Shown here: positions 1 to 8,576 of the stretch, piece after piece | Layout of the letters: every line of letters begins with the position of its first letter | Numbering within the stretch: position 1 is the stretch's first letter | DNA from: Opitutia bacterium | GTDB taxonomy: Bacteria; Verrucomicrobiota; Verrucomicrobiia; Opitutales; UBA953 | Reading direction: 5' to 3' | Length of the DNA: 53,613 nucleotides | Assembly: GCA_947463395.1 (NCBI GenBank) | Contig: CANHRV010000001.1 | Span: forward strand, 1-53,613 | The notes under the pieces: model-generated | The model's database searches: none | Seen by the model: only the letters and a program-made list of their open reading frames with translations | What the model was told of the DNA's origin: nothing | Made by a program: the position numbers and the translations under genes

Positions 1-356
1 ATACAGATAATCCAAGTTAAACGTGGTGCTTCCTTTTTTATAAAACCCTCCCGGCCGTATTCATCCTTCTCTAAGGTCATTTCTCCCGAGATTAATTTTT
101 GGGAGAGTAGTTGATGTCTTAAGGGATTGAGAATGGTTTCGCTGTACTGTGCCCAACTGATTTCCTCTTCCGTGGAAAGCGGAAGAATGATTAAATTTTC
201 TTCCGGTATTTTTCTTTTTCTAAGAAACGTTTGCGCGATTTGAATTCCCTCAGGGTTATTTTGATTAGCGACGACAATCGTGGTTGCAGGGTTAATCTCT
301 CCCTGAAGTAGAACAGGGAATGCGAGGAACCAGAACCATCGTACCCAGTGGCACAT
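1..356 (-). CDS. TIGR03790-family secreted protein, N-terminal part (truncated by window edge)
   Basis: An open frame runs on the minus strand from an ATG at 356 off the left edge, giving about 118 residues. It starts with a short hydrophobic leader (MCHWVRWFWFLAFPVLLQG) that looks like a signal peptide. Then come VVANQNNPEGIQIAQTFLRK and RKIPEENLIILPL, followed by a stretch ending in NPLRHQL. This matches my memory of the start of TIGR03790 proteins: a VVAN strand, a RxIPxxNL turn, and a 'xxIxxPL' helix. These are uncharacterised exported proteins seen in Planctomycetes, Verrucomicrobia and others. It lies 47 bases downstream of the amidase gene on the same strand, so they may be co-transcribed. 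The family call is from pattern memory; the function is unknown. Confidence 0.6.
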   Translation of the reverse strand, partial: MCHWVRWFWFLAFPVLLQGEINPATTIVVANQNNPEGIQIAQTFLRKRKIPEENLIILPLSTEEEISWAQYSETILNPLRHQLLSQKLISGEMTLEKDEYGREGFIKKEAPRLTWIIC

Positions 357-403
357 TCGGCAAAACTACGACTAAGTTTGACGGGCGAAAAGAAGGAAAT
401 GGC

Positions 404-1414
404 TTATTGGCTGGCTCGGAAGCGCTGATGATAATCCGTGATACCTGCAGCAATGGCCTCCGCGATTTTTTGTCGGTAGGCAGAATTCGCAATCTTGGCT
501 CCTTCTTCCTTGCTGGACATGAAACCACCTTCAATGAGGATTCCTGGGCAGTTTAGCGGGCGTAATACGGCAAAGCGTGCTCGTCTGACCCCACGGTCTT
601 CCGCACCAGTATTACTGACTAATCGTCTTTGTACGCTCCAAGCTAATTGGATATTGAAATAATCCATACGATTACCGGGCTCGGCTGTCACATCGGCTTT
701 CGCTTTGGCTTTGTTGGTCGAAAGTTGGCCAGTCGGAGTTAGGCAATAGGTTTCGATTCCTGAACTCGTCGTATCTCCAGGGCGTGAAGAATTGTAGTGC
801 AGGCTAATAAATAAATCGGCTTTAACTCGATTGGCGAGGGCAGGTCGATCATCGAGGTCGACAAACACATCCTCTTTTCGTGTCAGGATAATTTCGTAAC
901 CTCTTTTTTCTAAAAGATTTTTCAGACGTAATGCGGTATCGAGGGTGGCAATTTTTTCCGTATATTCAGTGCGATTGCATAATTTTCCTACGTCTTTTCC
1001 GCCGTGTCCCGGATCAATCACGATTCGTCGGAATCCTTTGGGAAGGGCATTGCTTCGCCATAAAAGAGGTACAAGAACTTTTTGATAATCAGTGCCTGTA
1101 ATAGTTAAGTTATCACGATAGACATCGACGCTTCGACTTAAGAAGACCTTGATTCCTCCAATCTCGAGATAAGGGACATTTTTTTCGGCATAAACATCGG
1201 GCACACCATTTCCGGTGAAACGCTCCGACCTAGCAGGATCGCCTTTGCGAAGCGCACTTTCGCGTAATCCTAATTGACGTAAAGAATCATCGAGCAAGAC
1301 CGTACTATCAGCGCGAAGCTCGACGCTAAAGACGATGAGTAAGAGTGAGCAAATCCCAAAAACTTTATCAGTGAGAGTTTTCACTGAGCGATTACTCTGG
1401 GTCGTTTTCTCCAT
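404..1414 (-). CDS. N-acetylmuramoyl-L-alanine amidase (Amidase_3 family, AmiC-like)
   Basis: Predicted periplasmic zinc amidase that cleaves the amide bond between N-acetylmuramic acid and the stem peptide, for cell separation or wall turnover. I start it at the ATG at 1414 because the following residues form a good signal peptide (basic MEKTTQSNRSVK, then GICSLLLIVFSVELRA). An in-frame ATG at 1432 also exists. The C-terminal two thirds carry the Amidase_3 signatures: IDPGHGGKD (His ligand), a downstream Glu in YTEKIATLD, LTRKEDVFVDLDDR, ANRVKADLFISLHYN (His ligand), and CPGILIEGGF with the catalytic Glu. The N-terminal ~100 residues are less conserved and may help localise the enzyme. The start overlaps the 3' end of infC by 23 bases, so translation of the two is probably coupled. 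Confidence 0.88.
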   Translation of the reverse strand: MEKTTQSNRSVKTLTDKVFGICSLLLIVFSVELRADSTVLLDDSLRQLGLRESALRKGDPARSERFTGNGVPDVYAEKNVPYLEIGGIKVFLSRSVDVYRDNLTITGTDYQKVLVPLLWRSNALPKGFRRIVIDPGHGGKDVGKLCNRTEYTEKIATLDTALRLKNLLEKRGYEIILTRKEDVFVDLDDRPALANRVKADLFISLHYNSSRPGDTTSSGIETYCLTPTGQLSTNKAKAKADVTAEPGNRMDYFNIQLAWSVQRRLVSNTGAEDRGVRRARFAVLRPLNCPGILIEGGFMSSKEEGAKIANSAYRQKIAEAIAAGITDYHQRFRASQ

Positions 1415-2066
1415 TATCCACGCCCGAATCATCTTCTAAGTCGTCTTCGGCGGGCTCTGCATTATGGATGAGTTTGCGACGATTCGCTTGCAAGGGTGTC
1501 AGGCCAACCACGATGGCACGACCTGCACGCTTGGGGACATTATCGCAGGTGGAAATGTGTGATAATTCGGCGATGGCACGATTCATTGTATCCATTCCGA
1601 TTTCAGGGTGCTCCAGTTCGCGGAAACGATATTGCAGGAGCAATTTCACTTTGTGTCCGTGATAAAGGAAATTTTCAGCCCGACGGACTTTGATCATCAA
1701 ATCGTGGATATCGATTCGAGGGCGTAATTTTAATTCTTTAACTTTGGAAGCGGTTTTCTGGTGTTTATGTTTCTTTGCTTCTTCGTAAAGATACTTGCCG
1801 TATTCAATCAACTTGCAGACGGGAGGATTAGCGCTCGCAGCAATTTCAATTAAATCGACGCCGAACTCATTCGCGAGTTCGAGAGCTTTGGGTGTGGGCA
1901 TAATACCCAGCATTTCTCCTTTGGGAGAGATGACGCGCACTTCGGGAGCACGAATTCGATCGTTTCTTCTAGGGCCCTTGTCCTCGCGACTCCTTGATGC
2001 AGGACGCTGGGGTTGATTCGAGGAAGAGTTGGAGCGAGGGCTATTCGGGCGATAAGGCGTGGCCAT
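1392..2066 (-). CDS. infC: Translation initiation factor IF-3
   Basis: IF-3 binds the 30S subunit, prevents premature 50S joining and checks start-codon pairing. The start is placed at the ATG at 2066 (MATPYRPNSP), giving 224 aa; the frame stays open upstream, but those residues do not look like IF-3. A Pro/Ser/Arg-rich leader of about 35 residues precedes the N domain (NDRIRAPEVRVI, GEMLGIMPTPKAL, DLIEIAASANPPVCKLIEYGK). The C domain follows (KELKLRPRIDIHDLMIK, FLYHGHKVKLLLQYRFRE). An acidic tail (DDLEDDSGVDNGENDPE) ends it. IF-3 is usually encoded just ahead of rpmI-rplT. Here it is on the opposite strand, with two unrelated genes between it and rpmI at 4069. Confidence 0.95.
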   Translation of the reverse strand: MATPYRPNSPRSNSSSNQPQRPASRSREDKGPRRNDRIRAPEVRVISPKGEMLGIMPTPKALELANEFGVDLIEIAASANPPVCKLIEYGKYLYEEAKKHKHQKTASKVKELKLRPRIDIHDLMIKVRRAENFLYHGHKVKLLLQYRFRELEHPEIGMDTMNRAIAELSHISTCDNVPKRAGRAIVVGLTPLQANRRKLIHNAEPAEDDLEDDSGVDNGENDPE

Positions 2067-2159
2067 TAGATAACTTCGGACGTGTCGTAGTTCGGACAAC
2101 TTCTCTGTTTCATGCCCGAGATTCAAGCACCGATTACAATAAACCGCATCAGGGTGGAT

Positions 2160-2639
2160 TTATTTCAATCCCTTGATAGCCTCAAGAATCTGCTCTCCAT
2201 GCTTGGCTGCATCAATCTTAGGGATGACACCAAGGAGTTTGCCCTTGGGGTCGAATAGGTAGGCGGCCCGAGCAGGCCCAAGATACTTTTTGCCATACAT
2301 GGACTTTTCAATCATCCCGTCCATCGCCTTAGAAAATTGGTCCTCAGGATCCGCAATAAGGGTGTAATCATAACCGTGCTTTTTTGCGTATTTGGCATGA
2401 GAAGCAATAGGGTCTCTGGAAACAGCTACGATTCTAAAACCTTGTTTAGCAACGAGTTGCTGATATTTCTCGAGTTCCTTTGTCTGCTTATCGCAGGCCG
2501 AGGTGTTGTTTCTCATATAAACCGAAACCACAGTGGGTTTTCCTTCAAGGAATTCGGCCATGGGTTTTTGTACTACTTTACCCTTATCGAGGGCCACGAC
2601 TTTGAAGTTAAGTTTGGGCTTAGTTCCTGGTTTTAGCAT
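2160..2639 (-). CDS. Peroxiredoxin (AhpC/TSA, Bcp/PrxQ-like), single cysteine
   Basis: Thioredoxin-fold peroxidase that reduces H2O2 or organic peroxides, probably cytoplasmic. I start at the ATG at 2639 (MLKPGTKPK), giving 159 aa; upstream residues in the longer frame do not fit the family. The peroxidatic Cys is in NNTSACDKQ, with the Thr three residues before it. The Pro normal in PxxxTxxC is Met here. Bcp proteins usually have a resolving Cys five residues later; this protein has no other Cys, so it should act as a 1-Cys enzyme with an external reductant. The conserved Arg is present in GPARAAYLFDPKG. It is divergent from the peptidase-like gene at 2724 and lies about 90 bases upstream of infC on the same strand. 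Confidence 0.85.
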   Translation of the reverse strand: MLKPGTKPKLNFKVVALDKGKVVQKPMAEFLEGKPTVVSVYMRNNTSACDKQTKELEKYQQLVAKQGFRIVAVSRDPIASHAKYAKKHGYDYTLIADPEDQFSKAMDGMIEKSMYGKKYLGPARAAYLFDPKGKLLGVIPKIDAAKHGEQILEAIKGLK

Positions 2640-2723
2640 AATGCGATTTTGTCTTGGAAAGAAACTAAACGCAAGTGATCCGAGCTTTTTCGTGGTTTGC
2701 ACTTTATGGGGGATGGTTTCTAA

Positions 2724-3986
2724 ATGGGTGAAATGATTCGTGGATTAATCCTCGCTTGTCTGTGCACACTAAGCTTAAGGGCAGAAACTCTTGTGCTAGA
2801 CTCGGTGCTCTCCGATAAAGATTTAACAACGACGAACGCCGACAACTTCATCCAAAAATACCCTCAGTTTATTTTAAATTCATCTTTAAAAGACTCTGCT
2901 CGTATCGATGGGAAAAAACTTCCGACCCAATTTCTTCAATTGCCTTTGGTTGAGTCGGTCATGCGTTTCGACTCTGGACAGAACGAGTTGACTCTTTTGC
3001 TCTACTCTAATGGAGATAGCGGAGAAATTGGTCGGGAAAAATTTGAGGCTCTTGTTGAAAACCTTAAATCTGCTTTAACCAAACAATTTAAGCAACCAAC
3101 CACACTAGCCGAAACTTCCAGTATCGTTCGAGCTAAAGGATTAGCGTGGAAAACCCCTGCTGGTATTGCTCGTTTAGAGTGGAGTAGCACGCGCGCCAAT
3201 CCAGCCAAAGGTCAAGAATACCGTTCGGAATTTGTTCGGGTTGTCATCGTGGGCGAGGCCAAGAAATTAGCCGCCCAAAGCCCAGAGAAATGGTTAGCGG
3301 TTAATCAACTACGAACCAACCCTGAGGGTGATAAATGGATCGGCACGGTACCGATGGTGGATCAAGGTGAGAAGGGTTACTGTGCAGTCGCCGTTTCGGA
3401 ACGTATCATTCGTTACTACGGCAAAGATGCCGACCTGAACGAAATCGCCCAAGCGATGCAAACGGGTAATAAAACGGGAACGAGTTCGCTTGAATTTACC
3501 AATCAAATGCAACGTATCGCCTCACGCTTTGCTTTGCGTTTTCAAGTCATTCAATCAGCTTCGGATACAGGATTTGTGGGTGATATAGTTCGTGATTATA
3601 TCAAGGCCGCTAAGAAAAAAGGCGGTACTTCATCGGCACCTGAATTAAGTACCAATAGTTTTTACACCGTTTTACCTAAATTGGATATGGACCTTCTAAG
3701 AGAGGTACGTGTCGCCGACAAAAAGGGCGTTGCTCGATTCGAAAAGATTGTCACTGCCTCCGTTGATCGCGGGGAGCCTTTGATTTGGGGTGTCGAAATG
3801 GGTATTAGCCCTGAAGAAGGTAACCCCCAGGCCAAGGGTGGACATTTACGGCTAATTATTGGCTATAATACGGGTAAAAAGGAAATTTTGTATACGGATA
3901 GTTGGGGTCCAGCTCATGAATTAAAGCGCATGTCCACCGAGAATGCTTGGTCCAAGACCTTCCATTTATATTCGATGAAGCCCTAA
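2724..3986 (+). CDS. Secreted papain-fold cysteine peptidase-like protein (C39-like)
   Basis: A 420-aa protein with a signal peptide (MIRGLILACLCTLSLRA) and a C-terminal papain-like domain. The catalytic pattern is visible: Gln214 and Cys220 in VDQGEKGYCAVAVSERI, His374 in KGGHLRLIIGYN, and Asp392 in ILYTDSWGP. The spacing and order (Gln, Cys, His, Asp/Asn) are those of C39-like and other papain-fold peptidases. The first ~200 residues are an unrecognised extracytoplasmic domain of mixed strands and helices. Translation could instead start at the ATG at 2733, which has GGTGA just upstream and gives a cleaner signal peptide. It stands alone between the divergent peroxiredoxin gene and rpmI. 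The substrate is unknown, and an inactive or binding role cannot be excluded. Confidence 0.7.
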   Translation: MGEMIRGLILACLCTLSLRAETLVLDSVLSDKDLTTTNADNFIQKYPQFILNSSLKDSARIDGKKLPTQFLQLPLVESVMRFDSGQNELTLLLYSNGDSGEIGREKFEALVENLKSALTKQFKQPTTLAETSSIVRAKGLAWKTPAGIARLEWSSTRANPAKGQEYRSEFVRVVIVGEAKKLAAQSPEKWLAVNQLRTNPEGDKWIGTVPMVDQGEKGYCAVAVSERIIRYYGKDADLNEIAQAMQTGNKTGTSSLEFTNQMQRIASRFALRFQVIQSASDTGFVGDIVRDYIKAAKKKGGTSSAPELSTNSFYTVLPKLDMDLLREVRVADKKGVARFEKIVTASVDRGEPLIWGVEMGISPEEGNPQAKGGHLRLIIGYNTGKKEILYTDSWGPAHELKRMSTENAWSKTFHLYSMKP

Positions 3987-4068
3987 GCCAGAGGGTTGGG
4001 GCAGGGGGATGTGCTAATTCACACTTTACAACCCTTCCCCCATACTCTTTGTTCCGACCCTTTCCGCC

Positions 4069-4260
4069 ATGCAAAAGACCCGCAAGTCAGTCTCCAAGCG
4101 CTTTAAGGTAACCGGTACCGGCAAGGTAATGCGTCGTTCCCCTAATACACGCCACCTTCTCAGCTCTAAATCCCGCAAGCAGCGCCGTCGTGCCAATAAA
4201 TCCAAGCGCGTCGATTCTGGTTTTGAGAAGAAGATGCTGGCCTCGATGCCTTTTGCGTAA
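4069..4260 (+). CDS. rpmI: 50S ribosomal protein bL35
   Basis: A 63-aa, very basic protein that matches bL35 throughout: KTRKSVSKRFKVTGTGKV, then SPNTRHLLSSKSRKQRRR and a short C-terminal tail. It is a structural component of the large ribosomal subunit. It is followed 81 bases later by rplT, the usual partner. infC, which normally precedes rpmI in the same operon, is at 1392-2066 on the other strand, so this rpmI-rplT unit must have its own promoter in the 82 bases after the peptidase-like gene or be read from further upstream. Confidence 0.95.
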   Translation: MQKTRKSVSKRFKVTGTGKVMRRSPNTRHLLSSKSRKQRRRANKSKRVDSGFEKKMLASMPFA

Positions 4261-4341
4261 ATCTCTTTTAATCCTTTGACCGAACGGGTGTTCATTAAGG
4301 CGACCCCGAGGTCATTAACCAACCAAAACTAAAATACCAAC

Positions 4342-4698
4342 ATGCCTAGAGCAACTAACGGCCCCGCCACTAAAGCACGCAAACGTCGTGCCATTCGTGC
4401 TGCGAAGGGTTACTTCGGAAACAAATCACGCTTGTATGTCTACGCTCTCGAAGCCGTACAACGCGCTCAAAAATTCGCTTACCGCGATCGTCGCAAAAAT
4501 AAGTCGACCTTCCGCCAATTGTGGATTGTGCGATTGAACGCTGCCTGCCGTCCTCACGGCATCAGCTATAGCCGTCTCGTCAATGGCTTGAAGAAAGCCA
4601 ATATCACGATTGACCGCAAGAACCTCAGCGAGCTCGCCATTCACGATGCGCCGGCTTTTGAGGCGATTGTCGCCAAGGCCAAAGCCGCCCTCGCTTAA
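4342..4698 (+). CDS. rplT: 50S ribosomal protein bL20
   Basis: A 118-aa protein of the normal bL20 length. It starts MPRATNGPATKARKRRAIRA and continues with the typical AKGYFGNKSRLYVYALEAVQRA helix and the C-terminal LWIVRLNAACRPHGISYSRL section. bL20 is an early 23S rRNA-binding assembly protein, and in several bacteria it also represses its own operon by binding a leader RNA. I did not find a convincing L20 leader pseudoknot here. The gene closes the rpmI-rplT unit, which ends in the strong hairpin terminator at 4717-4752. Confidence 0.96.
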   Translation: MPRATNGPATKARKRRAIRAAKGYFGNKSRLYVYALEAVQRAQKFAYRDRRKNKSTFRQLWIVRLNAACRPHGISYSRLVNGLKKANITIDRKNLSELAIHDAPAFEAIVAKAKAALA

Positions 4699-4716
4699 AT
4701 AACCTTTGTCTGGTTT

Positions 4717-4752
4717 AACGAGGCCCCGGCATTACCGGGGCCTCGTTGTTTC
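4717..4752 (+). terminator. Rho-independent terminator after rplT
   Basis: A perfect 13-bp inverted repeat, AACGAGGCCCCGG / CCGGGGCCTCGTT, with a 5-base loop (CATTA). It is followed by GTTTCT, a weak T-tract. It ends the rpmI-rplT transcript and separates it from pheS. It also argues that pheS starts at 4802 rather than at the in-frame upstream codon at 4706, which lies before the hairpin. Confidence 0.85.
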
Positions 4753-4801
4753 TGGGTGCTTTCGCTTGCCGATTCCCTCAGCAACCGCACAAATCTTACC
4801 C

Positions 4802-5842
4802 ATGCAACAGTCGTTAGCTCAACTCGTAGCCCAAGCGAATCAGGAAGCCCAAGTCATTAAAACTCGGGCAGAGATGGAGGCGTTTAAGGCTAGGATTGTC
4901 GGACCGAATGGTAGCCTGACGGCGATGATGAAAAATATGGTAACGCTTTCCAAAGAAGAGCGTCCTGTGATGGGTAAGTTGATTAATGAGGCGAAAAAAT
5001 CGATTGAGGAATTGCTCGCGAGTTTATTGTTAAAAATCGAGGACACGGAAATCAGTGCTACTTTAGGAGCACCGCTCGACCCAACACTTCCTGCCATCGA
5101 TCCTCCCGCAGGATACCATCATCCTTTGTCCCAAACCCGAGAACGTATTCTTTCCACTTTTCGTAAATTAGGTTTTACGGTCGCAGAAGGTCCAGAGATT
5201 GAAACGGAGTGGCATTGCTTTGATGCTTTGAACACACCCGCCGATCACCCCGCTCGGGACATGCAAGATACGCTCTATCTGCCACAGAGTTTTCAATCGG
5301 CCGATGCCCCGCGACGTGGTCAAGAGGCATTGGTACTTCGCACGCACACCTCGAGTGTCCAGGTTCGTACGATGCTAAGCCGTAAACCACCTTTGCGTAT
5401 TGTGGCTCCTGGTCGCTGTTTTCGACGCGATGCAGTCGATGCAACGCACTCGGCTAATTTTCATCAAGTAGAAGGACTCTGGATTGATCGCCATGTGACT
5501 CTCGCCGATCTCCGCGGAGTTCTCGATTTCTTTGTCAAAGAGACTTTCGGTCCTGAGGCGGAGATTCGTTTACGGCCTTCGTTCTTCCCTTTTACGGAGC
5601 CGAGTTTTGAAATGGATTTACGTTCTCCCAATCTCGGTCGACTATCAAACCGTTGGTTAGAAATCATGGGCTGCGGTTTGGTGGATCCCGCCGTTCTCAA
5701 AAATTGTGGTCTGAATCCAGAGGAGTATTCGGGCTTAGCTTTTGGTCTCGGTCTCGAGCGCATTGCGATGTTGCTCCATGGTATCGATGACATTCGCCAC
5801 TTTTATCAAAACGATCTGCGCTTCTTGCGCCAGTTTGCCTAA
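4802..5842 (+). CDS. pheS: Phenylalanyl-tRNA synthetase alpha subunit
   Basis: Catalytic alpha subunit of the alpha2-beta2 PheRS, which charges tRNA-Phe. The start is the ATG at 4802 (MQQSLAQLVAQ), giving 346 aa; the longer frame would begin inside or before the terminator. The N-terminal ~85 residues are the coiled-coil tRNA-binding arm. Class II core motifs follow: GYHHPLSQTRERI, LGFTVAEGPEIETEWHCFDALN, LRTHTSSVQVRTM (motif 2 region), RPSFFPFTEPSFEMDL, and motif 3 GLAFGLGLERIAML. The gene ends 3 bases before pheT, so the two subunits are co-expressed. The protein is the usual length with no missing motif. Confidence 0.96.
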   Translation: MQQSLAQLVAQANQEAQVIKTRAEMEAFKARIVGPNGSLTAMMKNMVTLSKEERPVMGKLINEAKKSIEELLASLLLKIEDTEISATLGAPLDPTLPAIDPPAGYHHPLSQTRERILSTFRKLGFTVAEGPEIETEWHCFDALNTPADHPARDMQDTLYLPQSFQSADAPRRGQEALVLRTHTSSVQVRTMLSRKPPLRIVAPGRCFRRDAVDATHSANFHQVEGLWIDRHVTLADLRGVLDFFVKETFGPEAEIRLRPSFFPFTEPSFEMDLRSPNLGRLSNRWLEIMGCGLVDPAVLKNCGLNPEEYSGLAFGLGLERIAMLLHGIDDIRHFYQNDLRFLRQFA

Positions 5843-5845
5843 GTC

Positions 5846-8281
5846 ATGAAAGTTTCTTTCCAAGCACTTCAACGCCACGTCGACCTTGCAGGAATTACCC
5901 CAGAGCGACTCGCTGAAGTTTTACCGATGTTGGGTCTGGAGGTTGAGTCGATTCACGCCTTCGGCTTAGCTCCACTTCCGCTTGTTGTGGTGGGAGAGAT
6001 TCTCGAATTCACCAAACACCCTCAAGCAGACCGTTTGAGTGTTTGTAAAGTCGATGTTGGTGATGGTCAGCCTCGTCAGATTGTTTGCGGAGCGAAAAAT
6101 TTTAAGACAGGTGATCGTGTACCCTTGGCCTTGCCTGGTACAATCATGCCTGGCGGTTTTGAAATCAAAGTTTCCAAACTTCGTGAGGTTGAGTCGATGG
6201 GCATGATGTGTTCAGCCGAGGAACTCGGTTTGGGTAAAGGCGAGGACGGATTACTTATTTTGACGGCACAAAAACCTGTGGTTGGTACTCCGTTGAATCA
6301 AATTTTTGGCGCACCCGATACGGTGTTAGAAATTTCTGTCACTCCCAACCGTGGAGATTGCTTGGGCTTGCGTGGTATAGCTCGCGAAATTGCGGCGGCA
6401 CTCGGCTTAACTTTAAAGCCTCTTTCTCTCAAAACGCCTGCTGGCTTGGTTGCACAGCCATCCGCGACAGATGCTTTCCGTTACATCCAGTTAAATTCTG
6501 AGTTTTGTCCTTATTACACTGCTCGCACTTTACGAAAAGTTAAAGTGGGACCGAGCCCTGAATGGATGCGCCGTGACTTGGAAGCCGCTGGTCTTCGTCC
6601 GATTAATAACGTCGTGGATATCACCAATTGGGTGATGTTGGAGTTAGGACAACCTTTGCATGCTTTCGATGCCAAACAAGTGCAGGAAGGAATTGTCATT
6701 CGTGGAGCCAAGGCGGGAGAAGAGCTGACTTTACTCGATGGTAAAAAATATCAACTCGAGGCTGGAACGTGTGTGATTGCTGATTCTCACCGTCCTTTGG
6801 TTCTCGCAGGCGTGATGGGTGGCGTTGATAGCGGTGTGACTTCATCGACCACAGACGTTATTTTAGAGTCAGCCTGGTTCCGTCCAGGTGAGGTGCGTCG
6901 AGTCGCTCGTCGTGCTGGCGTTGCCACCGATTCTTCTCATCGTTTTGCTCGCGACGTCGATCCTGCTGGCGTCGAGCTCGCTTCACGTTTAGCAACCGAT
7001 TTGTTGGTTGCCCACGCTGGAGCTGAGGTTTTCGGCCCAGCGGTCGTCGCTGGTAAGCCACCTCGTGCTGAGGTTAAAATTGAATTACCAGCTGGCTTTG
7101 TCGCACAAAAGACGGGGACATCTGTGTCGGAGGCTGAAGTAGCTAAGTGCTTAGAGCGTCTCGGTTTTACGATTGAGAAAACAACTTCTGGATTATCGGT
7201 CGTTGTTCCCTCTTTTCGTTCCGATGTCACTCGCCCCATCGATTGTGTCGAAGAATTTATCCGTATTTATGGAACGGAACGCGTTCCGGTCGGTCGTCCG
7301 ATTGCACCTTTGCCTGGAGAGGAAGATACTCGCTCTTCACTTTTTACTAAAGAGGTTTCCTCTCGTTTAGTCGGAGCAGGTTTTACGGAATGTTGTCATT
7401 ACACATTACGTGAGGCGGGAGAAATCGAACGCACTTTAGGCAAGTCGGCTCTCACGCAATTAGCTTTAGAAAATCCTCTCACGGCCGATCAAACGCACAT
7501 TCGGGCTTCATTGCTTCCTGGTTTAGCGGGAGCTTTAGCTCATAATCTCTCCGTGCACGCTGATCCCGCTGGATTGTTTGAAGTCGGTGTTGTTTTCCGT
7601 CCGCAGTCCGATGGTACGATTCGAGAATTTCTTTCCGTTGCTTTTGTTACACCGGCTTCTTCGGTTGTACGAACTTGGAAATCACGGGAGGCTTGGGATG
7701 GATTGAAAGCAAAACGATTCCTTCTCGATACAGCGGCCTTGGCCAATCTTTCGGCTTCGCGACTGGGTTTTGCCGCACAGAGCGATGGATTATGGCAGAA
7801 AGATCAATCAGCTGCCTTGGTGGATCGCGGTCGTTCTGCACAAGGGGCTTGTGGTATCCTTGATTTGCGTTGGACGCGCAGTCTGGGCATTAAAGGCACG
7901 GTCATTGCGGGAGAGTTTATGCTCCCACGTTCCGCTTTCACCGAATCGGTCCGTACTCCTCGTTTTTCGGCCTTCTCCTCTTTCCCTCCCGCAACGCGCG
8001 ATGTTGCTGTTATCGTTCCACAAAACACTTCCGCAGCTGAGGTCTTGAGTCGGGTGCAACAATCCGCGCAAAAGGCAGCGGCGAAAGAATTTGAACTCGA
8101 GGCGGTTCATTGCTTCGACGTTTTCTGTGGTCCAGGATTACCAGAAGGTAATAACAGTTTGGCTTTCGAAATTCGCTGGCGCCATTCTTCACGTACTTTG
8201 ACTGACGAAGAAGCCAATCGTGCGATGGGCGTTGTCATTGCGGCTTTAGAAAAAGGAGCGGGTTGGACAATCCGACGTTAA
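5846..8281 (+). CDS. pheT: Phenylalanyl-tRNA synthetase beta subunit
   Basis: An 811-aa beta subunit of PheRS. Domains in order: the N-terminal region with an EMAP/OB-type tRNA-binding domain at about residues 40-150 (VVGEILEFTKHPQADRLSVCKVD, QIVCGAKNF); the B3/B4 editing domain at about 215-385 (RRDLEAAGLRPINNVVDITNWVMLELGQPLHAFD, VLAGVMGG); the B5 domain at about 410-480; the catalytic-like core; and a C-terminal FDX-ACB anticodon-binding domain (RFSAFSSFPPATRDVAVIV). The B3/B4 domain normally hydrolyses mischarged Tyr-tRNA-Phe. It begins 3 bases after pheS and is followed 3 bases later by gatC, suggesting one long translation operon from pheS through priA. Confidence 0.96.
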   Translation: MKVSFQALQRHVDLAGITPERLAEVLPMLGLEVESIHAFGLAPLPLVVVGEILEFTKHPQADRLSVCKVDVGDGQPRQIVCGAKNFKTGDRVPLALPGTIMPGGFEIKVSKLREVESMGMMCSAEELGLGKGEDGLLILTAQKPVVGTPLNQIFGAPDTVLEISVTPNRGDCLGLRGIAREIAAALGLTLKPLSLKTPAGLVAQPSATDAFRYIQLNSEFCPYYTARTLRKVKVGPSPEWMRRDLEAAGLRPINNVVDITNWVMLELGQPLHAFDAKQVQEGIVIRGAKAGEELTLLDGKKYQLEAGTCVIADSHRPLVLAGVMGGVDSGVTSSTTDVILESAWFRPGEVRRVARRAGVATDSSHRFARDVDPAGVELASRLATDLLVAHAGAEVFGPAVVAGKPPRAEVKIELPAGFVAQKTGTSVSEAEVAKCLERLGFTIEKTTSGLSVVVPSFRSDVTRPIDCVEEFIRIYGTERVPVGRPIAPLPGEEDTRSSLFTKEVSSRLVGAGFTECCHYTLREAGEIERTLGKSALTQLALENPLTADQTHIRASLLPGLAGALAHNLSVHADPAGLFEVGVVFRPQSDGTIREFLSVAFVTPASSVVRTWKSREAWDGLKAKRFLLDTAALANLSASRLGFAAQSDGLWQKDQSAALVDRGRSAQGACGILDLRWTRSLGIKGTVIAGEFMLPRSAFTESVRTPRFSAFSSFPPATRDVAVIVPQNTSAAEVLSRVQQSAQKAAAKEFELEAVHCFDVFCGPGLPEGNNSLAFEIRWRHSSRTLTDEEANRAMGVVIAALEKGAGWTIRR

Positions 8282-8284
8282 TTT

Positions 8285-8575
8285 ATGGCTAAAGGATTTG
8301 ATATCGACCATCTCGCAAAATTGGCACGTTTGCAATTGAGTGCCGAAGAAAAGACTTTGTACTCAAATCAACTCAATCAGGTTCTGACTTATTTTGAGAC
8401 TTTAGCCCGTGCCGACCTGCCACCTGTTGCCGATGTCGCACAGGTGGTCGAAGAGAGTGCTTTACGCGAAGATATTCCAAGTCAGCCACTCGGTTCTGAG
8501 GCCGTTACTAAAATTGCACCCGCTGCACGCGATGGACAAATCTCAGTTCCTCGTGTGGTTGATGACGAATCCTGA
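8285..8575 (+). CDS. gatC: Asp/Glu-tRNA amidotransferase subunit GatC
   Basis: A 96-aa protein with the GatC pattern: IDHLAKLARLQLSAEEKTLYSNQLNQVLTYF at the N terminus, a hydrophilic linker, and a C-terminal ALREDIPSQPLGSE section. GatC wraps around GatA and stabilises the GatCAB complex, which converts Glu-tRNA-Gln and/or Asp-tRNA-Asn to the correct amidated forms. It is followed directly by gatA, with 1 base between the stop and the next ATG. A complete gatCAB set suggests that at least one of GlnRS or AsnRS is missing from this genome. Confidence 0.92.
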   Translation: MAKGFDIDHLAKLARLQLSAEEKTLYSNQLNQVLTYFETLARADLPPVADVAQVVEESALREDIPSQPLGSEAVTKIAPAARDGQISVPRVVDDES

Positions 8576-8576
8576 T

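Noticed and set aside
4261..4341. L20-type regulatory structure between rpmI and rplT
   Set aside because: Only a 4-bp GACC/GGTC stem with AT-rich flanks was found, too weak to call.
4706..4801. Upstream in-frame extension of pheS
   Set aside because: It would start before the rplT terminator hairpin and has no PheS-like residues; the ATG at 4802 fits the family.
7804..8110. Antisense open frames inside pheT
   Set aside because: They are shadows of the pheT codon pattern, with no ribosome-binding site or family match.
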